DNA of 64,000 bases from Afipia clevelandensis ATCC 49720 (GTDB lineage Bacteria; Pseudomonadota; Alphaproteobacteria; Rhizobiales; Xanthobacteraceae), in NCBI RefSeq assembly GCF_000336555.1, contig NZ_KB375281.1, positions 1,530,713-1,594,712 of the forward strand, read 5' to 3'. Shown piece by piece: positions 31,362 to 41,349 of the stretch (its first letter is position 1; each line of letters begins with the position of its first letter). Under the pieces are notes generated by a model. It saw only the letters and a program-made list of their open reading frames with translations, searched no databases and was not told the origin of the DNA. A program made the position numbers and the translations under genes.

Positions 31362-31760
31362 CGTCGGGGTCCGCATCCTTGAGTCCGGGAACGCCCGGAC
31401 GCGATCAATCATTTCTGGAATCCGGACAGTCCTCGCACGCCAATGTTTATTGCGCCCAACCCTCTTGAGAAGGATGAGCCGCCAAGCGGGCTCGATTGTC
31501 CGGGGATTTTCAGTGCCGCGCCGGATATCCGTTGAACGGGCCGACAGCAGGTGCCGTTATCTACTGTGTGACGGGCCGAAGGTCAAGGCACCGGCAGCGG
31601 ACCGAGCCGTGAAAACCGGGCCACCGGAAGCCCGGAACATGGGTAAAAACAGCCACTTCGCCGCTGTCGAAGCCCGCACGGTCATGCTGTCAATTGCGGC
31701 CACCGAATGAGCGGCGCGGGCAGATCAGGCTTAAGGGAAGTGATCGGGACGGTATCTGAC
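31362..31760. other. secE upstream region
   Basis: This 399-base spacer lies between tRNA-Trp and secE. It has no credible coding frame. It contains a good sigma-70-like promoter reading toward secE (31558-31586), which gives a leader of about 190 bases. Confidence 0.6.
31558..31586 (-). promoter_or_regulatory. promoter of secE-nusG-rplKA
   Basis: On the minus strand CTTGACC (-35 TTGACC, 31586-31581) is separated by exactly 17 bases from TAGATA (-10, 31563-31558). This matches the alphaproteobacterial housekeeping pattern (CTTGAC, 17 bases, then a TA-rich box). It is placed about 200 bases before secE and after the tRNA-Trp gene. Confidence 0.6.
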
Positions 31761-31836
31761 TGGCAGGGGCGGCAGGACTCGAACCTGCGACCCTCGGTTT
31801 TGGAGACCGATGCTCTACCAACTGAGCTACACCCCT
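31761..31836 (-). tRNA. tRNA-Trp (anticodon CCA)
   Basis: This is a complete cloverleaf on the minus strand. The acceptor AGGGGTG pairs with CGCCCCT, the D-arm is GCTCAGTTGGTAGAGC, the anticodon loop is CTCCAAA with CCA, and the T-loop is GGTTCGAGTCC. The 3' CCA is encoded (31763-31761). Location directly upstream of secE is widely conserved. Confidence 0.97.
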
Positions 31837-31956
31837 GTATGGCGCCTCTATAGCGGACCATTTTCAGTCCGTCACGTCCCCTTCCGACGATTTCTCGCCA
31901 ATTTCCCTTCGGACAATTTGCCGATTCTTCTCCGTGCGCCGTTGTCCAAAGCGGCT

Positions 31957-33735
31957 ATGGAACCCGGTTTGCGGCGATTGCCGCATCAAGGCGTGCCGCG
32001 TACATTCAAGAAAAGCTCAACCGGTGGGGAAACAGACGGTTTGCCGCTTCGCAATGCCATACGCCGTTTGTCGCTGACCCACCGGCTACTGGCGCTCACT
32101 CTTGTTGCCTCCCTGCCCGGTCTTGCGGCTGTTAGCTACGGCGCTTTCGATCTGCGCAACACCCGATATGCCGAGGCGCGCGCGCAAGCGCTCCGCAACG
32201 CCGAAGTCGTCGTCTCCGAAGTGGACCAGATTTTCGACGGCATTCAGGCCGCGATGCGCGCCGTCGCGGAGACAGATGAAGTCAGCCGTCTCAACAGCAC
32301 CGCCTGCACGGATTATGTCGTCCGCGTGCGTCCCAGCATCGCGCCGCTGACCTCGCTTCTGGTCGTCGGTCTGGACGGCAACATCCGATGCTTCAGCGAG
32401 CCGAGTCTCGCCTCGCCCAATCTGGCGGACCGCGACTACTTTCGCGAAGCTATCGACAGCAAGAAATTCGCGATCGGGACTTTCATCGCCAGCAAGGTCT
32501 CGGACCGCAATGTCATCCCGATGGCGCTGCCGATCATCCGCGATGGAAAAGTCGAAGGCGCGATTGTTGCCGGTCTGAACGTCGAATGGCTCGGGCAGCA
32601 ATTGCAGCAGCGCGGCGTGCAAAGCGGCGGCGCCGTCCTGATCGCGGACCGCAACGGCATTGTGGTGTCTCGTGAGCCGGACCGCGAGAAATTCGTCGGC
32701 AGGAAACTCGACGAGAGCCTGGGGCGGATCGGCGGATCGCAGCCCGGCAGCGCGGAGATAACCGGCGTCGATGGCGTTCAACGCATCATCGGCTACGTCC
32801 CCGCTTCCATGACGCCCTTCGGGCTTTATGTCAGCAGCGGCATCTCTCGCAGCGAAGCCCTCGCCCCGATCGACCGCGCGGTGCGCAACAGCATCGCGCT
32901 GTTCGCGCTTGGAAGCGCCATTGCATTTCTTCTGGCCTGGCTGGTCGGCGAGAGCATCATCCGCCGCCCCTTGATGCGCATGGTGGCGACCGCGGAAGCC
33001 TGGCGGCGCGGTCATGACGCCGCGCGCACCGGCATTGTGGGCCGTAGCGATGAAATCGGCGTCCTCGGCCAGACCTTCGACCGGCTGATGGACGAGAACG
33101 CGATGCGCGAGGAGCAACGCGCGACGGCCGAGGAGCGGCGCGAAATCCTCGTCCACGAACTCGCGCACCGGGTGAAGAACACCCTCGCCACCGTGCAGTC
33201 GATCGCGTCCCTGAGCTTTCGCCACAGCCAGGGACCGGAGGCGCTGCGCCAGTTTCACGAGCGGCTGCAGGCGCTGGTGCGTGGACACGATCTCCTGACC
33301 CGCAAGAACTGGCAGCACGCGCAGTTGTCGGAAATCGCTGAAGCGGCCATCGCGCCGCTGCAGGAGGAGCGCGGACACCGTTTCGCGATCTCGGGACCGC
33401 CGGTCGATCTGCCGCCGACCACCGCAGTGCCGATGGCGATGGTCCTGCATGAACTGTGCACCAACGCGATGAAGTACGGCGCGCTGTCCAATGACGACGG
33501 ACGCGTCACCATCGGCTGGACCGCGCAGCCCGGAGATGCGGGGACGGTTGTCAGCCTGATCTGGAGCGAAAGCGGCGGACCACCTGTCACGCCGCCGGAG
33601 GAGGATGGTTTCGGCACCCGGCTGATTGCGAATCTGAGCCGGCAACTCGGCGGCGACTGCACGTTCCGCTATCCGCCATCCGGATTGGTCTTCCATCTCA
33701 GCATGGTCGCCCCCGCTTTCGAGCCGAGGGACTGA
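31957..33735 (+). CDS. HWE-family sensor histidine kinase, membrane-anchored
   Basis: This protein of about 592 residues has two membrane helices, near SLTHRLLALTLVASLPGLAAVSYG and IALFALGSAIAFLLAWLVG. They flank a periplasmic Cache-like sensor with the pattern LADRDYFREAIDSKKFAIG. A HAMP-type linker, the HWE/HisKA_2 dimerisation helix (VHELAHRVKNTLATVQSIA, likely phospho-His 404) and an ATPase domain (N-box HELCTNAMKYGALS) follow. The start is uncertain: ATG at 31957 is used because the frame further upstream overlaps tRNA-Trp, and a TTG at 32040 is another option. No response regulator is adjacent. The chemoreceptor at 33904 follows on the same strand. Confidence 0.85.
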   Translation: MEPGLRRLPHQGVPRTFKKSSTGGETDGLPLRNAIRRLSLTHRLLALTLVASLPGLAAVSYGAFDLRNTRYAEARAQALRNAEVVVSEVDQIFDGIQAAMRAVAETDEVSRLNSTACTDYVVRVRPSIAPLTSLLVVGLDGNIRCFSEPSLASPNLADRDYFREAIDSKKFAIGTFIASKVSDRNVIPMALPIIRDGKVEGAIVAGLNVEWLGQQLQQRGVQSGGAVLIADRNGIVVSREPDREKFVGRKLDESLGRIGGSQPGSAEITGVDGVQRIIGYVPASMTPFGLYVSSGISRSEALAPIDRAVRNSIALFALGSAIAFLLAWLVGESIIRRPLMRMVATAEAWRRGHDAARTGIVGRSDEIGVLGQTFDRLMDENAMREEQRATAEERREILVHELAHRVKNTLATVQSIASLSFRHSQGPEALRQFHERLQALVRGHDLLTRKNWQHAQLSEIAEAAIAPLQEERGHRFAISGPPVDLPPTTAVPMAMVLHELCTNAMKYGALSNDDGRVTIGWTAQPGDAGTVVSLIWSESGGPPVTPPEEDGFGTRLIANLSRQLGGDCTFRYPPSGLVFHLSMVAPAFEPRD

Positions 33736-33903
33736 CGGCTGATCACCGCTTCCGCCTGCCGAAGCGGCACACATTGATGTTTGTCTGGCGAACAACACGA
33801 AGGCCGCGCAACTTCGCACGATTCCGCGCCGCCTTAACCCGATGTTGATTCAAAGTTCCTACGTTGCAGCGGACAAATTTCCTCAGGATTTCTTGGAGAC
33901 ATG

Positions 33904-35865
33904 ATGCGCAAGCTCTGGTCGGTTTCAGCCCGGATAATGATCGCAATTTCGCTGGTGGCCGCAGCCTCCTGCGCCGGTTTGGCCGCCTTCGGCCTCTGGC
34001 GGCAGAACACCGCGATCGACCTCGCCCTTCACCGCGAACTGGAGTCCGATTACGCCAACATGATCGGCGCAATGGATTCCGACACCCGCGCCGTTCAGGC
34101 CGTGGCCAACAGCGTTGCGAACATTTCGGAGCTCAAGCCCCTGATCCGCGCACAGGACCGCGCCGGAATCATCGCGCTGCTCGACAAGACCCTGAAGGAC
34201 ATCAAGCCGCTCGGTATCGAGTTGATCACCATCCAGATACCGCCGGGAACGGCCCTCGCCCGCGTCCACAATCCGAAAGCCTTCGGCGATGACGTGACCG
34301 CGCGGCGCAAGATGATCGTGCAGTCCTTCGCCACCAAGAAACCGATCGGCGGCGTCGAGGCCGGACGCGACGTTCTCAACATCTTCGGCGCCACCCCGGT
34401 CATGGACGGCGACACCCTGCTCGGCACCGTCGACGTCGGCGCGCCCTTTGGCACCACCTTCGTGAATTCGATGAAGGCGCGGTTCGGCGTCGACGTCGCC
34501 ATCCATCAGATCAACGGCGACAAGATCCTGACCCTCGCATCGACCGTGAAGGATGCAACCGTCTCGCCTGCGACGCTGAAGCGGGCGCTGGCCGGCGAAT
34601 CCATCTTCCTGACAAAATCGCTTAACGGCGAGCCGACCGCGACCACCTTCGGCCCGCTCAAGAACTTCTCCGGCCAGCCTGTCGCGGTGGTCGAAATCAT
34701 CCGCAACACGAAAGACTATGAGGCGCTCGCCGCCAATTCCGCCATGTGGCTTGCCGCGGGCGCGGCAGCCCCCCGACTGACCGCCACCCTGATCGCCGCC
34801 TGGGTGGGGCGCGGCCTCGCGCGCCCGATCGTGGCGCTTCAGGCCGCCATGCGCGCGATCACCTCGGGCCAGCATGACGTCGTTGTGCCGGGTGCGGACC
34901 GTCGCGACGAGATCGGCTCGATGGCCGGTGCGGTGGAAGTGTTCAAGGACAGCCTGATCGAGACCGGCCGTCTGCGCGCCGCGCAGGAAGATCAGCGCAT
35001 CGCATCGGAAACCGAGCGCCGCAATGCCGTGCTCGCCCTTGCCGAGCGATTTGAATCCGGCGTCGGCGGAATCGTCAATGCAGTGGGTGCGGCATCGACC
35101 GAACTGCGCAGCACCGCCGAAAACATGGCCCGCACCGCGGAGGAAGCCACACAGCAGACCGCGACGGTTGCGGAAGCCTCGGAAGAAGCCTCTGCAAACG
35201 CGCAGGCTGTCGCCGCCGCGATTGAAGAGCTGAACGCCTCGATCAGCGAGATCGCCCAGCAGGTGAACGAATCGGCGCAGGTCGCCGGTCACGCCGCCAA
35301 GCAGGCCAATGACACCAACGCCGAGGTTCAGGGACTGGCCATGGCCGCCCAGAAGATCGGCGACGTGGTCAAGCTGATCAGCGAGATCGCCGAGCAGACC
35401 AACCTGCTCGCGCTCAACGCCACCATCGAAGCCGCGCGCGCGGGCGAAGCCGGACGCGGGTTTGCAGTGGTCGCATCGGAAGTGAAGGCGCTGGCCAGCC
35501 AGACCTCGAAGGCGACCGACGAAATCTCCGCACAGGTCGGCTCGATCCAGTCCGCGACCCGGACCTCGGTCGAAGCCATCGACGGCATCACACGCACCAT
35601 CAGCAAGGTCAACGAGATCGCGAGCGCCATTGCGTCCGCCGTCGAGGAGCAAGGCGCGGCAACCCGCGAGATCGCACATAATGTGTCGCAGGCAGCCAAG
35701 GGCACCGGAGAAGTTTCGGCGAACATCGTCGGCGTCCGCGATGCCGCCCGCGAAACCGGCGTTGCCGCGGATCAGGTGGTTTCGTCGGCCGCCGAATTGT
35801 CGCTTAACGGCGAAACGCTGAAAGCACAGGTCGATGCCTTCCTGCGCGAAGTGCGCGCGGCGTAA
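33904..35865 (+). CDS. methyl-accepting chemotaxis protein
   Basis: This chemoreceptor of about 653 residues has an N-terminal membrane helix and a periplasmic Cache-type sensor (residues about 35-270, with [26 protein letters not shown]). A second helix lies near 280-300, followed by a HAMP domain ([19 protein letters not shown]) and a long signalling coiled coil. The hairpin tip reads [33 protein letters not shown]. Of two adjacent ATGs the second (33904) has GGAG at better spacing. It is followed by a strong terminator. No che genes lie in the window, so its array is encoded elsewhere. Confidence 0.95.
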   Translation: MRKLWSVSARIMIAISLVAAASCAGLAAFGLWRQNTAIDLALHRELESDYANMIGAMDSDTRAVQAVANSVANISELKPLIRAQDRAGIIALLDKTLKDIKPLGIELITIQIPPGTALARVHNPKAFGDDVTARRKMIVQSFATKKPIGGVEAGRDVLNIFGATPVMDGDTLLGTVDVGAPFGTTFVNSMKARFGVDVAIHQINGDKILTLASTVKDATVSPATLKRALAGESIFLTKSLNGEPTATTFGPLKNFSGQPVAVVEIIRNTKDYEALAANSAMWLAAGAAAPRLTATLIAAWVGRGLARPIVALQAAMRAITSGQHDVVVPGADRRDEIGSMAGAVEVFKDSLIETGRLRAAQEDQRIASETERRNAVLALAERFESGVGGIVNAVGAASTELRSTAENMARTAEEATQQTATVAEASEEASANAQAVAAAIEELNASISEIAQQVNESAQVAGHAAKQANDTNAEVQGLAMAAQKIGDVVKLISEIAEQTNLLALNATIEAARAGEAGRGFAVVASEVKALASQTSKATDEISAQVGSIQSATRTSVEAIDGITRTISKVNEIASAIASAVEEQGAATREIAHNVSQAAKGTGEVSANIVGVRDAARETGVAADQVVSSAAELSLNGETLKAQVDAFLREVRAA

Positions 35866-35888
35866 GCCAACATTCCAAGCAAAAGTGA

Positions 35889-35915
35889 AAAGCCGCCCTC
35901 CAGGGCGGCTTTTTT
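35889..35915 (+). terminator. terminator after the chemoreceptor
   Basis: The stem AAAGCCGCCC / GGGCGGCTTT (35889-35898 with 35903-35912) is followed by a run of six T. It lies between two convergent genes and could also serve the thioesterase transcript from the other side. Confidence 0.9.
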
Positions 35916-35926
35916 GTTTGGGCGGA

Positions 35927-36352
35927 TTAACCCGCGCCCTTCATGATCTTGAACACGCCGCTCGCCATCACGACACAGCGGCCATCCGCCGTGAGTTCGG
36001 TATTAAGGAAGATCAGCGTGCGGGTGCTGCGCACTATGCGCGGGGTCGAGATCAACAACTCGCCGATCTTCGCAGCGTCGATGAAATGGGTATCCATCTG
36101 GATCGTTACCACGGCGCTGGCGCCGCTGCCCTGACGCGCGGCCATGCCGAGCGAGCGGTCCGCCAGCGTCATCAGCAGTCCGCCCTGCACGAAGCCGCGC
36201 CGGTTCTTGTGCTTGGGCTGCGCGGCAATGGCATATTCGCCGGTCGCATCATTCGGACGGTGCCAGAGCGGCCCGACCAGATTGAGAAACCCGTCGTCCT
36301 CGACAATCGTCCAGCCGTCTTTCGCCAGCTTTCTGGCGCCTGCATCGGTCAT
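35927..36352 (-). CDS. PaaI-like hotdog-fold thioesterase
   Basis: This 141-residue single hotdog domain is of the PaaI/YbgC type, which hydrolyses acyl-CoA thioesters. The helix-start signature RGFVQGGLLMTLADRSLGMAA and the following VVTIQMDTHFIDAAKIGELL strand region are typical. ATG at 36352 is preceded by AGGCGAC. It converges with the chemoreceptor gene and diverges from the serine hydrolase. The substrate is unknown. Confidence 0.85.
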   Translation of the reverse strand: MTDAGARKLAKDGWTIVEDDGFLNLVGPLWHRPNDATGEYAIAAQPKHKNRRGFVQGGLLMTLADRSLGMAARQGSGASAVVTIQMDTHFIDAAKIGELLISTPRIVRSTRTLIFLNTELTADGRCVVMASGVFKIMKGAG

Positions 36353-36520
36353 AAAGTCGCCTGCCTCACTGTCCTTACCACCCCCGGCTCCCGTCCATGC
36401 CGGGCGGTATTGCGTCCGCCGCCCTGTTCAATCGCAGATTTTTGTATCAATCTGCCGCGCGACGCTGCCGGTTCAACCATGTCCGGCACTGATGCGAAAC
36501 AAGAAAAAGCCGGAGGCAAC

Positions 36521-37738
36521 ATGAACGTTCACGCCACCCCAAGCGCCGCGAAAGCGACACCCGCCCTTCCCTCCGCCAAGCCGGAGGCCATCGGCCTGTC
36601 ATCGGTTCGTCTTCAGGCGATGCGCGATGCATTCCAGCGCGAAATCGACAAGGGCACCACGCCCGGCGTGGTGTCGATGGTGGCGCGGCGCGGCCAGATC
36701 GGCTGGTTCGAGGCGCAGGGCAAGCAGGATCCTGCCGGAAGCGCGGCGATGGCAAAAGACAGCATCTTCCGCATTTTCTCGATGACCAAGCCGCTGGTGT
36801 CGCTCGGCATCATGACACTGGTCGAGGACGGGCACATCCTGCTGAACGACCCGCTCTCCAAATACATTCCGGAATTCGCCGGCCAGAAAGTCGGTGTCGA
36901 GCGCAACGGCGCGCTGGAGTTCGCCCTGCCGGTGCGGCCGATCACGATCCAGGACCTGCTGCGCCACACGTCCGGCATCTCATACGAGATCACCGGCAAC
37001 GGCATGGTGCAGCGGATGTACATCAAGGCGAAGCCGTTCCGCCGCGACATCACCAACGAGGAACATGCCAAGCTGATCGCGAGCCTGCCGCTGATGTGCC
37101 AGCCCGGCGCGGAGTGGAACTACAGCCGCTCCACCGACATTCTGGGCCGTGTGATCGAGGTCGTGTCCGGCAAGCCGCTCAGTGCGTTCCTGAGCGAGCG
37201 CATTCTGGCTCCGCTGCAGATGAACGAAACCGCCTTCCACACCGCGCAGGACAACAAGTCGCGCATCGCGCAGCCGTTCGCGACCGATCCCTGGACCGGC
37301 GACAAGGTGATGCTGTTCGATCCGCTGGAAATTCCGAAGATGGAATCGGGCGGCGGCGGACTGGTGTCCACCGCAATGGACTATGCCCGCTTCTGCCAGA
37401 TGCTGCTGAACGGCGGCGCGCTGGACGGCAACCGCGTGATCGGCCGCAAGACGCTGACCTTCATGGCGTCGAACCACCTTGCGCCGCACGTCAAGGTCGA
37501 AACGCATCTTCTGCCGCCCGGCCATGGCTTCGGTCTCGGCTTCGCTGTGCGCACCGATGAGGGAATGGCGCCGTTCGCCGGCTCCGTCGGCCAGTATTTC
37601 TGGAGCGGCATGGCGGGCACGTTCTTCTGGATCGACCCGAAGGAAGACCTGTTTGCGGTGTTCCTCTCACAGGGCCCCGGCCAGCGCGAATACTTCCGCA
37701 CGCTGGTGCGCAGCCTCGTCTACGCCGCAGTAGAATAA
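36521..37738 (+). CDS. serine hydrolase of the beta-lactamase / class-C esterase family
   Basis: This 405-residue protein has the penicillin-binding-protein-like active site: SMTK (Ser87 nucleophile, Lys90) and Tyr201 in the YS motif. A late HGFGLGF-type segment stands where KTG would be in true beta-lactamases. That pattern suits family VIII carboxylesterases (EstB-like) more than antibiotic hydrolases. No signal peptide is visible. The start is ATG at 36521 with a GGAGG box; an in-frame ATG 14 codons upstream has no ribosome site. A second member of the family is at 53605. Confidence 0.88.
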   Translation: MNVHATPSAAKATPALPSAKPEAIGLSSVRLQAMRDAFQREIDKGTTPGVVSMVARRGQIGWFEAQGKQDPAGSAAMAKDSIFRIFSMTKPLVSLGIMTLVEDGHILLNDPLSKYIPEFAGQKVGVERNGALEFALPVRPITIQDLLRHTSGISYEITGNGMVQRMYIKAKPFRRDITNEEHAKLIASLPLMCQPGAEWNYSRSTDILGRVIEVVSGKPLSAFLSERILAPLQMNETAFHTAQDNKSRIAQPFATDPWTGDKVMLFDPLEIPKMESGGGGLVSTAMDYARFCQMLLNGGALDGNRVIGRKTLTFMASNHLAPHVKVETHLLPPGHGFGLGFAVRTDEGMAPFAGSVGQYFWSGMAGTFFWIDPKEDLFAVFLSQGPGQREYFRTLVRSLVYAAVE

Positions 37739-37762
37739 GCAGGCTTTCGCAACACACACGAT

Positions 37763-37849
37763 GTCATCACCGGGCTTGTCCCGGTGATCCACGTCTTTTG
37801 TCGTCAAGATCATCAAGACGTGGATGGCCGGAACAAGTCCGGCCATGAC
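37763..37849. repeat. paired-hairpin intergenic repeat, copy 2
   Basis: Two 35-base units in inverted orientation: GTCATCACCGGG...ATCCACGTCTT (37763-37797) and AAGACGTGGATGG...CCATGAC (37815-37849). Each unit folds internally (CACCGGG/CCCGGTG and GGCCGG/CCGGCC). It is the same family as 29101-29184 and lies between convergent genes. Confidence 0.85.
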
Positions 37850-37887
37850 CATCTCGCTGTTTGACGGGACGCTGCCCCGCTTCAGGA

Positions 37888-38655
37888 TCAGCTAATCGTC
37901 GCGCCGCCGTCGATCACGACGGTCTGGCCGGTCATGAAGTTGCCGGCCGCCGACCCCATGAACACCGCAGCGCCTGCGATTTCATCCGGAATGCCGATGC
38001 GCAGCAATGGTGAGCGCGCGGTCGAGGCCTTCAGGTTGTCCGGATTGTCCCACAGCGCCTTGGCGAAATCGGTCTTGATCAGGCCGGGCGCGATGCAGTT
38101 CACGCGGACATTGTGCGGGCCGTATTCGCAGGCGAGATTGCGCGCGAGCTGCATGTCGGCCGCTTTCGAGATTGCGTAGGCGCCGAGGATGGTCGAGCCC
38201 TTCAGGCCGCCGATCGATGAGACGATGATGATGGAGCCGTCCTTGCGCTCGATCATTTGCGGCACGACCATGCTGATCAGCCAGTTGTTGGCGACGATGT
38301 TGTTGCCGAGGATCTTGCTGAACTGGTCGTCGGAGATTCCCGCGAGCGGCCCGTAGTAAGGATTCGACGCTGCATTGCAGACCAGCACGTCGATCTTGCC
38401 GAACGCCTTGTTGGCTTCATCGACCAGGTTCTGCAGGTTTTCCTTGCTGGAAATGTTCGCGGCAACCGCGATAGCTTTGCCCTTGCCGTACTTGTCGTTG
38501 ATTTCCTTCGCCACCGCATCGCACTGGTCCTGCTTGCGCGACGAAATCACAACCCGTGCGCCATGCTCCACCATGCGCTCCGCGATGGCGCGGCCGATGC
38601 CCTTGGTGGAGCCGGTGATGACGGCATTCTTTCCGGTCATGTCGAACAAGGTCAT
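37888..38655 (-). CDS. short-chain dehydrogenase/reductase (SDR), last gene of operon
   Basis: This 255-residue classical SDR has the cofactor loop TGSTKGIGRAIAE (residues 14-26), the NAASNPYYGPL structural motif, catalytic serines in IVSSIGG and the YAISK catalytic pair. Arg residues after the first strand (SSRKQD) suggest NADPH preference. It ends a five-gene minus-strand operon (acyl-CoA dehydrogenase, phosphotransferase, SDR, histidine phosphatase, SDR) that diverges from a TetR gene. Likely a step in hydroxyacyl or ketoacyl-CoA turnover, by context. Confidence 0.9.
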   Translation of the reverse strand: MTLFDMTGKNAVITGSTKGIGRAIAERMVEHGARVVISSRKQDQCDAVAKEINDKYGKGKAIAVAANISSKENLQNLVDEANKAFGKIDVLVCNAASNPYYGPLAGISDDQFSKILGNNIVANNWLISMVVPQMIERKDGSIIIVSSIGGLKGSTILGAYAISKAADMQLARNLACEYGPHNVRVNCIAPGLIKTDFAKALWDNPDNLKASTARSPLLRIGIPDEIAGAAVFMGSAAGNFMTGQTVVIDGGATIS

Positions 38656-38682
38656 GCGCTTCTCTCCTGCGATCTGTGTTTG

Positions 38683-39420
38683 TTATCCGAGCTTGTTGGT
38701 GACTTCCGGCCCCGCGGGCTGATGCATGGCATCATGCGCGTGGCTGGCGATCCATGGCTGCTGGTTGATCATCGGCACGCGCCAGCCGCTGTGGCTGTCG
38801 CTCGTCAGAAAATCGAGCCGCGTCACCGAGCAGTTGTCGATGGTGAAGGCAAAGCCTGCGCCCGCCTCGAGGCCGAGCGCATGCGCAATCGCCGCCTTGA
38901 TCGGTCCGCCATGCGAGACACAGACAATATCCCGGCCTGAATGCTCGGTGTTGATGCGCTGGATCGCAGCCACGGTACGGTTGGACAGATCGTTGAAACT
39001 CTCGCCGCCCGGCGCGCGCTCATGCGCGGGCGCAAACCAGTAACTCGCGATGGAGGCCGGACGCGCGGCGAAGAACGCGGCGCGGTTCATGCCCTGCCAT
39101 TCGCCGAGATCCTGCTCGGCGAAGGCCTTGTCCTGAAACATCTGGTCCGGCTTCGGAAAGCCCGCCGCCCAGATCGCCGCTGCGGTCTGGTGCGTGCGCT
39201 TCAGATTGCTGGAAAACCAGAGCGCATCGCGGGGCAGGAATTTTGCGACACCCTCAAAGACAATGGTGTCGCTGCAATCGCAGCCGATATCGTACTGCCC
39301 GTAGATGTTGCCGCCGTCCTCGCGCACCGGCGCATGGCGCACCCACCACCAGCGCGTGGAGGTCACCCCAGCCGGGACAGCGTGTTGCGCGACAAACGGC
39401 TTGGCGGGAGCACTCGACAT
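38683..39420 (-). CDS. histidine phosphatase family protein
   Basis: This 245-residue protein belongs to the phosphoglycerate-mutase-like superfamily. The catalytic RH is at residues 28-29 (VRHAPVRED), and the second conserved His is in CVSHGGPIKAAIAH. Such enzymes cleave phosphate from small metabolites or proteins. It is wedged between two SDR genes, with 9 and 27 base spacers, in an operon that also encodes a phosphotransferase. Removal of a phosphate placed by that kinase is an attractive but unproven reading. Confidence 0.85.
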   Translation of the reverse strand: MSSAPAKPFVAQHAVPAGVTSTRWWWVRHAPVREDGGNIYGQYDIGCDCSDTIVFEGVAKFLPRDALWFSSNLKRTHQTAAAIWAAGFPKPDQMFQDKAFAEQDLGEWQGMNRAAFFAARPASIASYWFAPAHERAPGGESFNDLSNRTVAAIQRINTEHSGRDIVCVSHGGPIKAAIAHALGLEAGAGFAFTIDNCSVTRLDFLTSDSHSGWRVPMINQQPWIASHAHDAMHQPAGPEVTNKLG

Positions 39421-39429
39421 CGCGTTGCC

Positions 39430-40215
39430 TCAGATCGGCTTGCCGGCATACGGCATCGACGCGGTGAGACCGCCATCGACCGGGAATGCCTGTCCGTTGA
39501 CATAGGACGCTTCGTCGCTCGCGAGGAACAGGCCCATCGCCGCGAGTTCGTGCGGCTGGCCCGGACGCTTGAGCGGATTGAGCTGGCCGATCTTGCTCTC
39601 CGTGCCGCGCTCCTTCGCGCCGTCGAAAATCGGCTTGGTCATCCCGGTCTCGATCAGGCCGGGGCATACCGCGTTGATGCGGACGTTGGTGCCCGAGAGC
39701 GAGTAAGCCGTGGTCTGCACCAGGCTGATGACGCCCGCCTTGCTCGCAGCATAAGGATGACCGCTGGCATTGGCCTTGAGGCCCGCAACCGATGCGGTGC
39801 AGACGATCGAGCCATGGCCTTGCTTCACCATGTGCGGGATCGAATGCTTCACCGCGAGGAATGGTCCGATCAGGTTGACGCGCAGGACTTCCTGCCAGTG
39901 TTCCGGCGTCTGATCCGCGAGCGGCACGAGGCCGCCGCCGATGCCGGCATTGGCCCAGATTGAATCGAGCTTGCCATAAGCGGAGATCGCCTTGGCGATG
40001 AAGCCCTTCACGTCGTCTTCAAGACCCGCATCGGCGATCACGGCTTCGGCGGTGCCGCCGGCCTTGCGCACTTGCTCAACGGTCTCCTTGACGCCCTCGG
40101 TCTTGTCGACGGCGATCAGCTTCGCGCCTTCCCTGGTAAACAGCAGCGACGCCGCGCGGCCGATGCCGCTGCCTGCGCCGGTGATGATGACGGACTTGCC
40201 CTCGAGGCGACCCAT
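39430..40215 (-). CDS. short-chain dehydrogenase/reductase (SDR), third gene of operon
   Basis: This 261-residue classical SDR has the cofactor loop TGAGSGIGRAASL, an acidic residue after strand 2 (AVDKTEG, favouring NAD), the NAGIGGG motif, SVAG and the catalytic YAASK. It follows the phosphotransferase gene by 72 bases and precedes the histidine phosphatase by 9. The pair of SDRs in this operon differs in predicted cofactor preference, which would suit an oxidation-reduction pair on one substrate. Confidence 0.9.
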   Translation of the reverse strand: MGRLEGKSVIITGAGSGIGRAASLLFTREGAKLIAVDKTEGVKETVEQVRKAGGTAEAVIADAGLEDDVKGFIAKAISAYGKLDSIWANAGIGGGLVPLADQTPEHWQEVLRVNLIGPFLAVKHSIPHMVKQGHGSIVCTASVAGLKANASGHPYAASKAGVISLVQTTAYSLSGTNVRINAVCPGLIETGMTKPIFDGAKERGTESKIGQLNPLKRPGQPHELAAMGLFLASDEASYVNGQAFPVDGGLTASMPYAGKPI

Positions 40216-40287
40216 GACGTTCTCCGGATTGTTCTTGATGAATTTGAGTGACGCGCGAAGCAGCGCGCCACGTCGAAACAGTCGCGC

Positions 40288-41349
40288 TTAGACCGCGCCG
40301 GCCTTCTGGGCGTAGGCCCATGCGGCCTGCGCCAGCGGAATGCGGCGGGAAGCCGATTCCTGCGCCTTCGCATTGGCTGCGGTACCATCGACAATGCGCT
40401 TGGCAATGCCCTGCACAATGCCGGCGAGGCGGAACAGGTTGTAAGAGAAATACCAGTTGAGGTCGGCGATGGGGGGAACGCCCGCTGCCTTGCAGTAAAT
40501 TTCTTCCGCTTCCTTCATGTTCGGAATGTTGAGGCCGCGGAAATCGGCGCCATCGAGTCCTGGCATCGTCCACTGCATCAGAAGATAAGCGAAGTCGGCC
40601 ATCGGATCGCCCAGCGTCGACAGTTCCCAGTCCAGCACGGCCTTCACCTGCGGCTTGTCGGCATGGAAGATCATGTTGTCGAGGCGATAGTCGCCATGGA
40701 CGACAGAGACACGCGCCTGATGCGGCACGGTCTTGGGCAGCCACTCGATCAGCCGGTCCATTTCCGGAATCGGATCGGTTTCGGAGGCGCGGTACTGCTT
40801 GGTCCAGCGGTCGACCTGACGCGCGAAATAATTGCCGGGCTTGCCGAAGTCGCCCAGCCCGATCTTCTCCGGATCGTAACTGTGCAGCTTCGCCAGCGTC
40901 TCGATCTTCGAGGTGAAGACCGCGTGACGTTCCTTGGGCTCGAGGCTCGGCAGTGTGGGATTCCAGAACACGCGCCCCTCTTCCATCGACATGATGTAGA
41001 AGGCCGCGCCGATCACCGCATCGTCCATGCACAGCGCATAGGCGCGCGCGACCGGAAAGCCCTGTGCATGCAGGGCCGCGATGACCTTGAATTCGCGATC
41101 GACGGCATGAGCCGACGGCAGCAGTTTGCCGAACGGCTTGCGTCGCATCACGTAGGAGGTCTTGGGTGTGTCGAGGCGATAGGTCGGGTTCGACTGGCCG
41201 CCCTTGAATTGTGACACCGTCAGCGGCCCTGCAAATCCCTCAACATGCGAACTCATCCATTCGGCGAGATTCGCCTCGTTGATGCGATGACGCTCCTCGA
41301 CCGGCTTGGTGCCGGAAAAATCAGCGTCGTCTCTCACACCCAGACCCAT
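40288..41349 (-). CDS. phosphotransferase (APH-fold kinase, ACAD10/11 and LvaA-like)
   Basis: This 353-residue aminoglycoside-phosphotransferase-fold protein has the kinase loop VVHGDYRLDNMIFH and the metal-binding VLDWELSTLGDP. This subgroup is often encoded beside acyl-CoA dehydrogenases; in animals it is fused to one (ACAD10/11), and the bacterial LvaA member phosphorylates 4-hydroxyacyl-CoA. ATG at 41349 has GGAA five bases upstream; the frame extends further without family sequence. It lies 127 bases after the acyl-CoA dehydrogenase. I predict a hydroxyacyl-CoA kinase, by analogy. Confidence 0.85.
   Translation of the reverse strand: MGLGVRDDADFSGTKPVEERHRINEANLAEWMSSHVEGFAGPLTVSQFKGGQSNPTYRLDTPKTSYVMRRKPFGKLLPSAHAVDREFKVIAALHAQGFPVARAYALCMDDAVIGAAFYIMSMEEGRVFWNPTLPSLEPKERHAVFTSKIETLAKLHSYDPEKIGLGDFGKPGNYFARQVDRWTKQYRASETDPIPEMDRLIEWLPKTVPHQARVSVVHGDYRLDNMIFHADKPQVKAVLDWELSTLGDPMADFAYLLMQWTMPGLDGADFRGLNIPNMKEAEEIYCKAAGVPPIADLNWYFSYNLFRLAGIVQGIAKRIVDGTAANAKAQESASRRIPLAQAAWAYAQKAGAV

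Noticed and set aside
31810..31956. Extended N-terminus of the HWE kinase
   Set aside because: The upstream part of the frame overlaps tRNA-Trp and has no membrane or family sequence.
35834..36520. Extended N-terminus of the serine hydrolase
   Set aside because: It would overlap the chemoreceptor end, a terminator and the thioesterase gene. A GGAGG box marks the ATG at 36521.
36521..37738. Beta-lactamase conferring antibiotic resistance
   Set aside because: There is no signal peptide and no KTG motif. The pattern fits cytoplasmic esterases of the same fold.
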